Source of the DNA: Cyanoderma ruficeps
Lineage: Eukaryota > Chordata > Aves > Passeriformes > Timaliidae
Direction of reading: 5' to 3'
Length of the DNA: 64,000 nucleotides
Assembly: GCA_008694505.1 (NCBI GenBank)
Contig: VZDJ01000623.1
Span: 12,398,443 to 12,462,442 of the forward strand
Shown: piece after piece, positions 48,001 through 60,602 of the stretch
How positions within the stretch are numbered: the stretch's first letter is position 1
Layout: each line of letters opens with the position of its first letter
Position numbers and translations under genes: made by a program
The notes under the pieces: model-generated
The model's input: the letters and a program-made list of their open reading frames with translations, nothing else
The model's database searches: none
Told to the model about the DNA's origin: nothing

Positions 48001-50972
48001 TCCGTCGCTATGAAGACATCCTTTCTGCTTAAGTCTAGTGAGGGGAAGGGAAAGGACCTGAATGTTCCTGCTGCTCTAGGAATAAAAGAAAACACAAGAA
48101 GGAGAATTTTGATGCTTTTTGGCCCTACTTTGCAGATTAGCTTATTTGCATTTGAACTTGATATTTTGCTTTTCCCTACTGGGTGTGGCAGCATCTCTTC
48201 CACAGATGCCCTAGAAGAGAAAGACAAAAAAATCCCTATGTCTGAATACTTATCTTAAGAAAAAATTCTCAAGGTGTTGCTAAGGAAATGAAGATAGGTA
48301 CCTCAGGCTATTTGCACTCAGAGATGGTATTCACAGGTCTTTGCAACCATTTCCTCTCCACTCACTTGTGTTTAAGAGATCTCCTTAATTCTTTTGAGTT
48401 TAATGCATTTTTAAATCTTCTTGGCAAAACAAAGCTAAAAATGGAATTTGCTAGCTAGCAAAAATACCTTAACTATTATTAGTGTCTTGGCACTCTCTCT
48501 AGGTTGTGAATCTATTGGGATTAACTTACTGAAGCCCTATTATTGAGGTATTAATCATATCAGACTTCCAGCCATGTCTGGCAATTGCTCAAAATAAGTG
48601 TAACATTATTCTTTTTCACATGCAATGTCTCCAACTTTCCAACTGCCAGATAAGAAATAAAAAAATGATGTGGCACTCCTCTAGAATTCAAATGTAATAC
48701 CACATTCATTCCAAATCTAGCACATTTAAGACACTGTGAGTCTAATTCCCTGTGGGAGCATATTAGTGCAGATTCAGTTATACCAACAGCAGGCTCTGCT
48801 GATTGACGTCAGCTGAAAAACTCTGCAAGATACACACAAGTAACAAGCACAAACCTCAAGAAAAGTAGGACCCTTTCACGTCTTTGCCTTCCTTTGCGAC
48901 CTCCAGGTTAGGGGTCCTTGCTGCTTTAACACTGACTCTTTTCTCAATGAGATTTTAACACCTTTCCTAGCCTAGGAAATTTTTTTCCTCCAAAGAGGAA
49001 GAAAATTGTTCAGAAAACACTTTAGACCAGGAAAATTTCAGCTCTCAAGTCTGCAGATGGTAGAGATATGTTCAACTTATTCAGAATTAAGGTATTAGTG
49101 ATCCTCCAAGTCAGGAATATGCTAATTGACAAATAGTGATATTGTTTTAACTGCCAAAAGATTTTTTTCTCTTCGACTCTTTCATTACTGGTACTATCTG
49201 TCCCACAAAATATCTTTTGCTGTCTGTCATTTACACAAACTATCTGACAAAGGACCACAACCCTTCAAAAATTAAATAAATAAACTAGTTCACCTCCTAC
49301 ATGTTGGCTTTATTTCCCCATAGATCATACTCATCTGTAATTCCTATGGTTTCTTTTCCTATTTTAGTCCATCCACATTTAATATAGCACTGGATATGTA
49401 ATCCCTTAGGCTGATCTGTCTGCTCATTTTGTTTATGAGGGTGCAAAAGCCTGGAGTAGAATCTCCAGGCTTGCATGCTGTTGGTGCTGTCTGTGCAAGC
49501 TTGCTACTTATTTTGTGGTACTTTCCTGGCCTCACATATTAAATACTCAGGTATAAGTACCTGAGTATATAATACTCACACATTAATATTCAGCATGGAG
49601 CAATGCCTCAGAACTTTTCCTCCTCATCAAACTGAGATCAAACCCCCTTTTTTACTTCTGGGAAGAACTTGTCTCTTCCTCTACTACCTTTTTTTTCACC
49701 ACAAGGGAGAAGAGAGATTTCGACATTTTAGTTCTTCAGATTTTACCTCAACTCAGATTGTGACATGCCAAGATTGTTTTACAACATGAGGCAGCTCTAT
49801 TGCTATGTTAAAACTCATTTTTCTCACTAGTTATACAAAAGATAACATTTTTGTTTTAAGATTTTTGCTAGGAGAAGCAGCCATTTTTAGTCCTGAAATC
49901 ACCCTGGTGTCTTAGGTTGTACTGTCAACATCTGAACTGACCCCATCTTTCTAAGCCAAATACAACGTCATCAGCAGTTACCTAGCTGGGATCAACACTT
50001 TGACAGGTCATTCTAGCAGGCAGACAGCTCCTATCTGGGTCATCAGTACCCATCATCACATGTTACCACTATCCATGATTATATGCCAGAAGAGCATTCC
50101 TTTGTTATGCTTTCCCTGGCTATTCAGGACCACCTATCCCATGTGTATATTGATGGTCACCAGAAAGGTTCTGTATCTGTGAAGACACATGCAGTTGTGC
50201 CTACACACTACGTGCTGGTGAAGAACCACTCTGCAGGTGCAAATAGAGAGTAAATAGTGCATTGTGCAGACTCACCTGGCTTGTCCTTTCTGCAGACAGG
50301 AAGAGAAAAGAGAGTTTATGTTAATACATATAAACATGCAGCAAGACCCAATTATACACATAAGTCCCAACTCTATAGGCTGTACTTCCACAGCCATAAA
50401 CACCATCACACACTGCAGTTTCCCCATCCATATCCTACTATTCCTTCTCCAATAGTCAACCACTCCTTTCTTTCTTCTCCCTCTTTTCATTCAACCAGTG
50501 GTTTTTTTCACTTTTTTTCATCTCCTAGCCCCCTCCATCTTGCGCTAAATCCTGTGGTACAGGGACTCTCATTTCTAGGTCCATCCCAAAGAATTGCACT
50601 TTTTTTATTCAAAAATATTTTTCATCTTTTGTGTTACAGCTTTCTTCCCTTTTATTCCACCCCCTTCCCTCTTTAATAAGCACTCACGATTTCCTTCTGG
50701 GAAGTATTTTGTGTTGCCAATACAGTTTTCCTTGTCTGACTACAGCATTCTGCTCTTCTTCCTCCTTAAGGAATTGACCATGCTGCCATCCCAAAAACTT
50801 CAACAAGGTCAAGATGCTCATTGTTTTTGCAGAAACAATGCAAAAAGCCATGAATTAAGAAAATACAGGTGCTGCTGGTGCATCAGATTCCACATGGAAA
50901 AGACACAGTAACAAGATCCTCCTAAAACAGGTTGATCAAGTCTGTAGGTGCATGAGCAAGTCCTGCTGTGCC
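45081..50972. other. Unique non-coding DNA
   Basis: No gene or repeat family is recognised. Short near-duplicate phrases (GGATGGTCCTACTTGTCC and GGATGGTTCTGCTTGTCC) lie at about 47170-47215. Two opposed frames of about 80 codons (47985-48258) cover each other and are not convincing. The stretch 50390-50680 is strongly pyrimidine-rich and holds a 139-codon low-complexity H/S/P/F-rich frame (50257-50676) that is best read as compositional. Confidence 0.45.
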
Positions 50973-51057
50973 AGTTAACTCCTTGCTGCTTTCAGTCTGC
51001 AGAGCTGGGACTTAAGTTAACTCCTTGCTGCTTTCAGTCTGCAGAGCTGGGACTTAA
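50973..51057. repeat. Perfect 42-bp tandem duplication
   Basis: A 42-bp unit beginning AGTTAACTCCTTGCTGCTTT and ending GAGCTGGGACTTA occurs twice head to tail (50973-51014 and 51015-51056) with no mismatch. It is either a very recent duplication or an assembly artefact. Confidence 0.95.
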
Positions 51058-51324
51058 ACACAAAACAGTCTGTGTGCTGCTGGCCCCTGGCCTCGTGCCT
51101 GTCTGAGGATACAGATGCTTTCTTCTGCAGTTGAACAAAAGTATGAGCCAACACACATTCGTTCTGGACAACTAGGAGGTTTGGGCTTGAGCATGAACTT
51201 GAAAGGAAGGTAACACAACAGCAGGAGACACCTGAGGGGGGAAATTTCTTATATGACATGTGTTGCAGTTCTCTTCAGTTTATCTTGATGGGAGTGGTAG
51301 TGTAACTAATCCAACTGTGAAAAT

Positions 51325-51425
51325 GGTAAATACTGGAAATATTGGAAGTGGAATAATGAGAATACTGGAAACTGAAAATGGAAAAAAATGAAAATTCCAG
51401 TATTTTCCCAAATACTGGAAAATAC
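51325..51425. repeat. Dispersed AATACTGGAAA motif with perfect hairpin
   Basis: AATACTGGAAA-type words recur near 51329, 51361 and 51410. The last forms an exact 11-bp inverted repeat with TTCCAGTATTT at 51395-51405 (partner 51410-51420) across the four-base loop TCCC. Confidence 0.85.
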
Positions 51426-52900
51426 ATCAAATGTCAAGCGAAATTAGAGGATAGGTGAACTTGATATCCATTTTCAATCAGAAGATAGTGTTCCTGTCAA
51501 AGGCTGTGATATGGCAACCCTCATTTGTATATAAAAGCAAAACCATCTCTTAAACTGTGAATTTCTGAAATTCATGAAGTCACTGGAAATGAAAAATATT
51601 GAACATATAAACAAAAAATACAAAAAAAAAATCACTTTTCAATACTTTCACTGCCCATATTCATGTAAACAAAGTTTCTACTGAATGAAGAATTTTGCCT
51701 TAGAACACTTCCTGTATTAAAATTCTCTTGTCGAGAAACTACACGGTAGTTTTTGGCATCAGTGAATAAAATTCATGTATGTTATAAGGAAAGGGCAGCT
51801 TGATTGATAAGAAGGAAAAATATTATTTATTCTATTTTAAGATTTATAAAGTGTTGCTTATTCACTTTTTTGTTTTTTCACTTCTACAACTTAGTGTATG
51901 TCATATACAACTGTATAATGTCTACAAATGGATTGGTGGTTCATTTGTAATCCTCAATGGATACAGCATGTATGCAGTTTTTCTGAAATACCTCCACTAA
52001 AACCATCTCATTAAAATTTTTCTCTTACATTTGCCTAATTCTTTATTAAACACAGAAAAAGACCTCTGTCATTCTCAATGCTCCTAGCTTTTACCTACAT
52101 AACTAAGTACATTGTTCATGTTTTCTGTTTTGTTTATACTTTGCAATCTGATTTTTAAAAAATGAAACATGTTTTAATTAAAGAAATGCATTCATATATG
52201 CAAGGGAAGATAATAATTGCATTACAGTACAAACTTGTTAATTTGCATTAATGATAGGTAGAACTATGGTGAATTACGGAATTTTGCAAATTAACATCAA
52301 AGTGAATAAATAATGAAAACCAGAGTGTAGTTAATCCACAAAAAAAAAAAAGTTTCATTAATTCCTTTTATGAGTTGTAATTTGGCTATAATTATCTGCA
52401 TTTTTATTTTTCTTTTATTAAGAGCTAGTGGAATATCTGATGTGTTATGATGCTAAAAATGATTTCTGCTCCACAAAGTTTACAGTCAAGAGAACACCTG
52501 CATAAAAACAAGTGACTGTTCTGGAAAATACACAGGTGAGCATGACCTGTTATTTTTCCTCCTCATCATCATCCATATCCATTGCTGAGGTGTTCCAGCA
52601 ATAAGCCTGATAGGGTTCATAAGCATAGAAGGAAAGTCTTTAAAGTAGACACTGGAAGAAATTGAAGGGAGTTTTGGGCTGCTCATACAGAGGGGGAATG
52701 CAGGTTAGTGAGGTTTTGATGTATGATGAAATTGAACTTAAACTTATCAAAATATAACTTTCTTTGAATTTAAAATAATTAAAAAGTGAATATGCAAGTA
52801 CCTTTAATACATTTGCAAATAGGCCCTGATATCTTAAAAAACTGTAGTAGATGGTGTTTTGACTACCAAAGGAGATATTTCATGCTAGTTTTTAACTAGC
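51426..52900. other. Unique A+T-rich non-coding DNA
   Basis: No gene or family is recognised. There is an A-run at about 52340 and a 66-codon minus frame at 52486-52686 without domain features. Confidence 0.45.
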
Positions 52901-54310
52901 AAGAATGATAGAATGGGTAAGGTCACCCAGTCCAACCTCCCTGCTCAAGCAGGGTTCTCCTAGAGCACATTGCTCAGGATTGTGTCCATATGGCAAGCAA
53001 TAAGTTAAATAATACTGGGCTCACTATTGAAACTTGGGGAACACCACTAGTGACAGGTCTTCAACCTGTGCCACTGATAACAACCCTCTGAACTCTGCCA
53101 GTTCTCAACCCACTTTGCCATCCACTCATCCAGCTCACCCTCCCTGAGCTCACCTGTGAGGATGTCACAGGAAATCTTGCTGAAAGCCTTTCTGAAGTCT
53201 AGGTAGGCAATGCCCACTGCTCTCCCCTCATGTCTCCAGCCAGTTGTCCCAAGATGGAAAGTAATCAGGTTGGTGAAGCATGACTTCCCTTTGGTAAATC
53301 CATACTGACTACTCCTGATCACCTTCTTGTCTTCTAGATGATTAAAATAGCCTCCAGAACGTGCTGTTCCAGGTGAGGCTGACTGGCCTGTTCCTCTTTC
53401 TCCCTTTTTGAAGACTGGGGTGACATTCACTTTCTTCTAGTCCCCAGACCGCTCTCCTGACTGCCATGACCTTTCAAAGATAAGAGTGCGATAACAATGA
53501 TGTGTGCCAGTTCCCTTAGCATCCATGGGCAAATCCCATCAGTGCCCATGGACCTGTGGATGTCAAATTTGACTAAAGGGTCTCTAGCCTGAACCTCCTC
53601 AGAAAATGGAAAGTTACCCTCCCCCCAGACCTTCTCCCTGGTCTTCTGGGTCAGGGATTCCTGAGCGCTGGCCTTGTTAGTGAAGACTGAAAGAAAGCTG
53701 TTCAGTATCTCAGCTTTCTTTGAAACTTCTGCTGCAGAGTTTCCTCTTCCACTCAGTGGTAGGTCCACATTTTCCTTAGTATTCCTTTTGTTATTAATTT
53801 AAATTATATTGAAATTGAATGATATTCAAATTAATTGGAAACATTCTTCTTGTTGTCCTTGACTTCCTTAGCCATATTTATTTCCAAATGGACCTCAGTC
53901 TTTCTTGTTTCATTTCTGTATACTCTGATAACTTCCCTATATTCATCCCAGGCATCCTGTCCCCTACACCTCATGTATTTCCTGCTTATGCGTGAGTTTT
54001 CAAAAGAGTTTCTTGTTCATCCATGCAGATCTCCTGCCTCTTTTGCTAAATTTCTCATCCATTCTCTAGAGCACATTCCCATTTGATTACTCCAAGATGA
54101 TCCCTGAAGAGGGAAAAGTTAGGTATCCTGAAGCTCAGGTGTGTTACCTTTTCATTGCCCAGCTCCTTGCAAGATACTGAACTCCTTGCTGTAGTCGAGG
54201 TTCCCCCCAGTGCTCACATCTCCAGATTTTCCTTGTTTGCCACCATAAGGTCCAGCAGCACACCTTTCTGCGCTGGCTCCTCCATTACCTGTTATTGTCT
54301 TTTAAAGTAC
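52901..54310 (-). mobile_element. Long CR1 LINE copy, internally deleted
   Basis: Minus-strand element read from its 3' end at about 52901. A short 3' UTR (GAATGGGTAAGGTCACCCAG, then CCTCCCTGCTCAAGCAGGG) joins abruptly at about 52990 to reverse-transcriptase sequence, so the intervening ORF2 end is missing. The minus frame 53047-53430 reads NVTPVFKKGERGTGQSASPG, then QYGFTKGKSCFTNLITFH and AYLDFRKAF, the fingers and palm start of the CR1 reverse transcriptase. The frame 53427-53768 precedes it with ILNSFLSVFT, a VKFDIHRSMGTDGICPWMLR-like stretch (KSMGPDGIHPRVLREL in intact copies). Beyond about 53850 the plus strand keeps the region upstream of the RT (TCTTGTTCATCCATGCAGAT, CCAGCAGCACACCTTTCTGC), ending near 54310. 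At about 1.4 kb it is the longest CR1 in the window and is not functional. Confidence 0.92.
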
Positions 54311-57189
54311 AAGAATCGTGGAGAGAAGAAAGTGACAGGATTTATTTTGTTTTTACCAGAATGTAAAGATTTGGACAGTAACACTACAACAATGTAGTTA
54401 TACTACATTGCAGTTATAATGATAACCGCTTCAGTTACATTGGCTGTGGACATTCAGTCCACTTGATTGTATCTGCCCCAGAAATGATTGGCGCACAGTT
54501 GTCTGTGTGATGTGTCTAAAGTAGAAGTGATTGTGTTTTTTTTCACTTTTGGTGTAAATTTTGACCCAGATACTGTGCTGGGGCACAGTAGGTCACAGTA
54601 GTACAGATGGTGTTGGCCACACTGTCAGACAAATGGCTTTGTAAACCACCCTACCTTGCTTTCAGCTTGCCAAGTGCTCAGGCTGCCTCCAGCCAACTGT
54701 TTCATCAAACCTTCTTCTGCCTGACTGTGGATTGTCAGGACAGAACCTAATTGAAAAAGAAGCATGGAGAATGTGAGGAAGACACAGACATCTCCTCAGG
54801 TGAGCCCCTGTTCTGCTAAACAATCTAGTTCTGGATTTGTTCCCAGGCAACCCCAGGTCATCTAGTTTGCATACATGTTAGATAAGACCCAGGCTCTTCT
54901 GAACAAGCTATGTCCTTCTGAGAAAAAATTCGAGGGATGATTCGCTTGGGATTTCTGTTCCTCTATATAGGATGGACAAGAGCATCGGTAACACCGTTTC
55001 TATGGAAACATCTTACCTAGTTACTGCACAGCTATGAAGCTAGTAACCTCTGTAATTGGTGTGGGGCTTTTCTGTGGGCTGTTCCAGAAAAACATCGTGC
55101 ATGTATAAAAGTCCTCAAGGTGTTCACATCTTCATTATCTAAATGCAAGATACCCTTCATTATCTAAATGCTAGCTACTATTTCAGCCAACTTGGTCACA
55201 TTTGAATAAACAGCAGTGGTCACTGAAGTACAAACTTTTACTACAACGCTGTTTGGTACTTCACTGGTTGGCATCATACTGGTTACTTCATGCAGCTGTG
55301 AAAATCCACTCTGATTACTTTCGAGTGACGATTGTAACACATTTCATTTTGATTTGGACGTGTCTGTCTGAATCTGGGAGCAGATGAACTTTTCCAGCAA
55401 TTCTGTGATCGTGTCCTCCCACAGGTACAGATTGATACAATTGGCCTTTGTTTGTTTGGATGGCAGAGTGTTTCTTAACTGCCATAAGCAGTGTGCACCA
55501 GAACTGCCAGTTGATGAGTGATGAATCTGTGAGACTGTGTGTGCTCCTGCAGCTCCTGCTCTGCCATCCGCTACACTGAATCCACCCTGATCACACTGAT
55601 GCATGAATTCATACAAGCAAGGGCACACTGTGGACCTGGAAAACAGACTATTAAAAAAAGCCAGTTTCACATCTAAGTAACTGCAATATTAATTCATTTC
55701 TGACAGTATGGGCAGATAGTATATCTGACTTTGCAGTATGCTGGAACGTTCTGGATTATTTGTCCAAGTCTGCAGCAGCTGTTGAGAAAAAGCATCTGTG
55801 AAGGAACAGCACCTGCACTAATATTTGATTTATCTGAAAATGGATCACTTGAACAGCACAGATCATGGAAATGGGATAGCTCAGAACTAAGTACTTGGGA
55901 AGATGGGAAATAAGTGCAGTACAGGAACAGATATTGGGTATACAAAGGGCTATCAGGCTCCAGGTGTAGAGGAACGAAGGCAAAGCGTGATGAGATTTAT
56001 TATAGTTGGATTTAGTTCAAGGAGAACTCTCTCCAGTAGGCTGTTAATTTCACAAAAGATTTCAGGAATCTCAGTCTCCTGTTAAACAAAATAGCAGTCA
56101 GAAAATAGAGCAGATGCAGTAAACCATTAAAAATGGAGGCTCATTTGATATAGATTTTTCTTATTACTTTAGCGTGCCACTTAATAAAAAACCTAATATG
56201 GAAAACACTATAAATATGTCACTCATCATAAAGTTGCTTTAAACAATGAGATTGTAGTGACATAGCAGGGTGAGTGTAGGCACTAAAATAACATACACAG
56301 TAATTCTGCTCTCTCACCCAAGAGCTGAAGAAAATGAAGTGATAGTAAGAATACAATGGCTGCAATCACTTTTATTTTATTCATGCTCCACTGAAGTTTG
56401 ATGCACATGCTCCTGCCTGTACTACACATTGTGTTAGATAACTGGCATTTTAGTAATGGGAATAGATATGTGTGAATGCAGGATTAAAACTTCCTTTCTT
56501 CTCTCAATGCTATTTATATTTCAAACCTTCTCATGTGTACTCATGCCATAGCAAAATGTAGCTCTCATTTTAGTAATTGTGTTTTTCATTGTCATCCTAC
56601 TTGTTTTCTCAGTGTACCTCCCTAAGTTTCTGCCTTTGATATTTTATTTCAAAGTGTTTATCACATTTCATCTCAGTTCTTTTCAGTTGAATATCTGACA
56701 TAGAGTTGTTACATTTCTTCACATCTTTTCACTTCTACTCTTCCCTTTCTATTCTTTGTTTATTCTTTACCTTATTCTTCTTTCCAGTTATTTTTCAGTC
56801 CCTTTTCCCTTTCTTCCTTCCACTCAGCTCTTTATCTATACTTCTCCTTTTGCTTACTGAACACTTTATTTTTCTCTCTTGATTCCTCTCTTTTCTTTTC
56901 CTATTAGCTGCTTAGCCAGAAGTTTCTCATTTGTGTTTTCTTTTCTTCCTGTGCCATCATTTGTTTGATTTTATACCTATAGAAATATCCTCAAATGTAC
57001 CAAAATAGAGGGGAACTCATAAGCAAATGGTGGAGAACTGGATTACCAAGAAACAGAAAAAGGGCAAACCATGAGATAGGAAAGTATGGCGGTTTACGAG
57101 CAAAGATGGTCCATTTGGTGGCTAAATGGCATTGTCTACCACATAGCATTGAAATCACTGCAGCTTCCTTTCTGAGAGTGAAGTTCTGG
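54311..57189. other. Unique non-coding DNA with a pyrimidine-rich tract
   Basis: No gene is recognised. Opposed chance frames lie at 55344-56085. The stretch of about 56690-56930 is strongly biased to T and C on the plus strand (CTTTTC, TTCTTTCC, CTCTTTT words) and is listed as a finding. Confidence 0.45.
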
Positions 57190-57336
57190 GTCTAATGTTA
57201 GTTCCCTTCGTGGGAACATGGTGCTAATGCCACCTGGGTGGCGGGTTTGATACCCATATGGCCATTCACTTTAGAGCTGGACTTGATCCCTGTGGAACTA
57301 TTCCAACTCAGAATATACTGTGAAATCTATGTGATG
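57190..57336 (+). mobile_element. tRNA-Ile-derived SINE with CR1-like tail
   Basis: The 5' part follows a tRNA-Ile outline: GTTAGTTC at the A-box position, then AACATGGTGCTAAT with the anticodon-arm sequence GTGCTAAT, then CGGGTTTGATACCC at the B-box position, with ATATGGCC closing the acceptor-like stem. After a short linker comes GAGCTGGACTTGATCCCTGT, TTCCAACTCAGAATATACTG and a tail TGTGAAATCTATGTG, which is the CR1 3' end. A tRNA head with a LINE tail is the standard plan of a SINE mobilised by that LINE. The head is degraded (deletion beside the anticodon loop), so it is not a tRNA gene. This arrangement matches the zebra-finch element I know as TguSINE1; the name is from memory. Confidence 0.8.
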
Positions 57337-60047
57337 AAGTGTATGGCTTTATCTGAGACGAGGGGCACAAGGTTGCTGTTTCTGTAAGCTCCATGACAAA
57401 GAGGAGATTTTTTTTTTTCTTCTTAAGCTGCCCACAATACCCCTGAATTTTCTTCTTAGATGCTTTCCTTCCTGCAGCTTAGTGTTGTGAACAAATGCAA
57501 TATCCATTGGTGTTCTGTCGAAATGTCATTCCAGAAACTACTTTGGTGGATAGTAAGGCTTTGTTAAACCTGGTATGTAGTATCATGCACATTGTTATAT
57601 TAATAAAATTTTTGCAAGATTTTCATACAGCTGGCATGTAGTACCTGCCATACAATAATGATATCATACAGCATGGCATTTCAGGAGCTGGTACAACAGC
57701 TAAGTATGGCCCAATTAGTGCAGTAACTGTGTTGCAGCAGAATCAATATAAATCTCTGATGGAATTCCTGTGAGGGTAAGAAAGGGCAAGAAAGCAGGCA
57801 TAATGTATTACTATTAATCAGTAAACATTATGATGCTAGTATAACATCTCCTCAAGTAGTACAACATATGCTGCATTAGTAGCAGATGTCACAAATTCTG
57901 AGACCTTATATAACACGCAGTATCCCTACAAAAAATTAAAAAATCAGTTCCATGTGAAAAATATATCTATAGCTTAGCATTTTCTAGGCTCTTGTTAGGA
58001 AACTTTGAATACCAGTATTGTAGTTTATTGGGGAAACAGTCAACGGTAGTGTGCAAAAACACAACATAAGTTTAAGGTTGAAAACAGATCCAATATGTCA
58101 CATTGTGGAGGAAATACTACCCTGCATGTATTAGTTTTACATTGTAGAGCAGTGTATTTGGGTGGGAGCAGGAGACACTATAGACAGTGGGTAGATGGAG
58201 GCTACAGTGATGGTGAGAATATCTAATATAACATTCTCTTTACACTAGATGCTAAAATTGTACTTCTCTGGAAAAATACTCTTATCAACATTGTGTCTGA
58301 AAAGTGTGTGTTTAGCTTATATAAATGAAATCTGGATGTCATCAAAGTCAGGTTTCCTTTACCGTGTGACTTATTCAGTGTTTAAGAAAAAAATGAATGA
58401 GAAGGTGTCAGTGTTTACATTGTGACTATTTAGTTGTTTGAAGTTATATGCCTAATACTTTTTTTTGGGTGGGGATTGATTTTCATATTAAGAACCTGAT
58501 GATGTAATTAGCTGTAGATACTTAAGATGTTCACATTTTTTTATGATTTTTTAAAAAATTATGATTTAAATAAAAGACTGAGGGTAGCATATGAAGACTT
58601 TATCTCAGAGAAATAAAAATCCACTGGATCGTATTAGATAAAACTGGTATGGGGACATTACTTTTTATATACAACATTATTGATATATGTACTGGAATGT
58701 ATGTGTTCAAGGTGAATATTTAGATTTTGGAAATATGTTTGGAAAAAAATAGAAGGAAAATTACAAGTGTAAAATTAGCTGGGAAGTCTCTCACCTCTTC
58801 CATTCTGTAGTGAAGGTTAGAGAGTTAAGAAGCTTAATGTATTCAGTAAAATTAAGGTGATAAACACAGGAACTTGCTTTTTAATTTCTTCCCTGGAAGA
58901 CAATAAATTTTGCTTTGTTTGACTCTAGGATAAAACTTTCAAGATGAATATTTGCCATGCAAAAGCATGTCTGTCCATAGCCTGATGAAAACATAAAAAA
59001 GGGTCTGATCATATTTTATAAACATGCTCACGGATAGTAAATTTCTGCCACCAGAGAGCTTTTGAGTCTGGTTTAACAATGCAAAATGTAGGTTTTTCTC
59101 CAGGTGAAAAAATCCAGACAAAAAGTTAGTTCTAAAAGTTAAATGAATTTAATCCTGGTTACTTGCTAGGCAACAAAGATCACTTCTAGCTGACTTTACT
59201 ACCATACATTGCAGTTATGCTTACCAGTAGTTCTTCTACTGATATTTATTCATTTACCTGGAAGTAGGTTTGAATAAGTAATTGGTGAGTATCTCTATGC
59301 TTATAGTAAAGCCATGGGTACTCTGAAGCATATAAGGTTGTATAAAGGAGACCTTAAATTCACTAGTAGAATCATATGAACTGGGAGTGAAAGCAGAAGC
59401 TCAGCTGTAGCAGACAGAAGAGTTCACACAGAGATGCCTCGACCTGCCCAAGGGCTCCATTTTCCTTCCATATCTCTGATGGAGAAATAAATACTCTGTA
59501 TAGTGGGCAACAGACCAGCAGCGGAAAACTATTTCCGACTATCTGGAATGCTCACTGGATGAGCATCAGAGCAGTGGATGTTATACTGAACTGAAGTGAG
59601 ACTTCAAGCCATTATCTGACTAGACAGCTCTTATTTGGAATTTCTTTAGAAAACTGCTATTTATATCAAGAGATGTTTTCTCTTTCTTTAATTGTTTTCC
59701 TTTTATTTAGGCAAAAATATATTTGGTGTTTATAGAGCAGTGAATGATTTGACACAGACTTCCTGAAGAAGAAAGAAGTTAAGAAGCATGATAATGTGTT
59801 AATGGTCTGAGCCACAGGTATACTTATTTACAAAAATTGGACCCTTTAACTAAAGAAGTGCGTACAAATAATTATCCCAATTCTTCCTGCTACCAATATT
59901 AAGCACAAACTGCTGAAAAATAAAATATATTTCCATTCAGCCATAACTCTGGAGAAAATGAAACATATACCCTGTAGTGGTGTGTTTTTAGTTCTGTCAG
60001 TTCTATGTACGTATTTGTTCCTTGCTTTTATGCTGTTTTATATAAGT
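57337..60047. other. Unique A+T-rich non-coding DNA
   Basis: No recognised gene or repeat family. The longest frame is 60 codons on the minus strand (58939-59121). Confidence 0.45.
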
Positions 60048-60602
60048 TGTAGTGGTTTGTTCCATGTACCCCCCTCAGTTTGTTCCCTATAGTTTACCCC
60101 AGTTACAGTTATATGTCAATCATATGCTATATAGCCCCCGGGTCCTGTCCGTCACTTTGAGACCTCACCTGGTTGCAGTGAGGGCGTTGAGTGATTGGGC
60201 AGGATCCCTGTTATTCCCTCCTTTGCCTCCCTGATTTGTTCTACTGTTTGTCCTTTACTCACATAGTCACGCCTTCCATCCCCCCCTGGTTGGTCCCACA
60301 CTGTGCCCTTCCCCTTGCCCCTCCCCTGCATTTAAGGTGCTGCACAGAGATGATCTGTGCTCTGCTGGACAGACCCTCTGGTGGTGAGGTGGTCCTTCGT
60401 GGACATCAATAAACCCCAGCTGGTGTTCACTCATCAGAGTCCTCCCTTCTCCTCCTCATCTCTGCTCACGCTTCTGCGCGGCAAAGGCCCCACAGGATCC
60501 GGAAGGTCTCCCCGGATACCGGACCGTACCTCGCACTGCGGCCGGTGTCACGGCTGGCCAGGCAAAGCGGGACAAGGATCCCGACACACCATGACCACTG
60601 CA
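60048..60602 (+). mobile_element. Solo ERV LTR, CpG-dense U5, plus strand
   Basis: The element begins TGTAGTGGTTTGTTCC and ends CATGACCACTGCA; the ends pair as inverted termini TG(T/C)AGTGGT. It shows the order of an LTR: a pyrimidine-rich U3, a TTTAA box preceded by CCCCTGCA (60331-60335), AATAAA 77 bases later (60408-60413), then a G+C-rich U5 with about 13 CpG dinucleotides between 60468 and 60583. No primer-binding site or gag sequence follows, so it is a solo LTR. Flanking bases (TAAGT before, ATACC after) do not match, so no target-site duplication is visible. Either one end is off by a few bases or it arose by recombination between different copies. Confidence 0.8.
60331..60413 (+). 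promoter_or_regulatory. LTR core promoter to polyadenylation signal
   Basis: The TTTAA box at 60331-60335 and AATAAA at 60408-60413 bracket the expected R region of the LTR, with transcription start predicted roughly 25-30 bases after the box. Activity is inferred from layout only. Confidence 0.5.

Noticed and set aside
50257..50676. A 139-codon plus-strand frame rich in H, S, P and F
   Set aside because: It follows a pyrimidine-rich tract, has no recognisable domain, and looks compositional.
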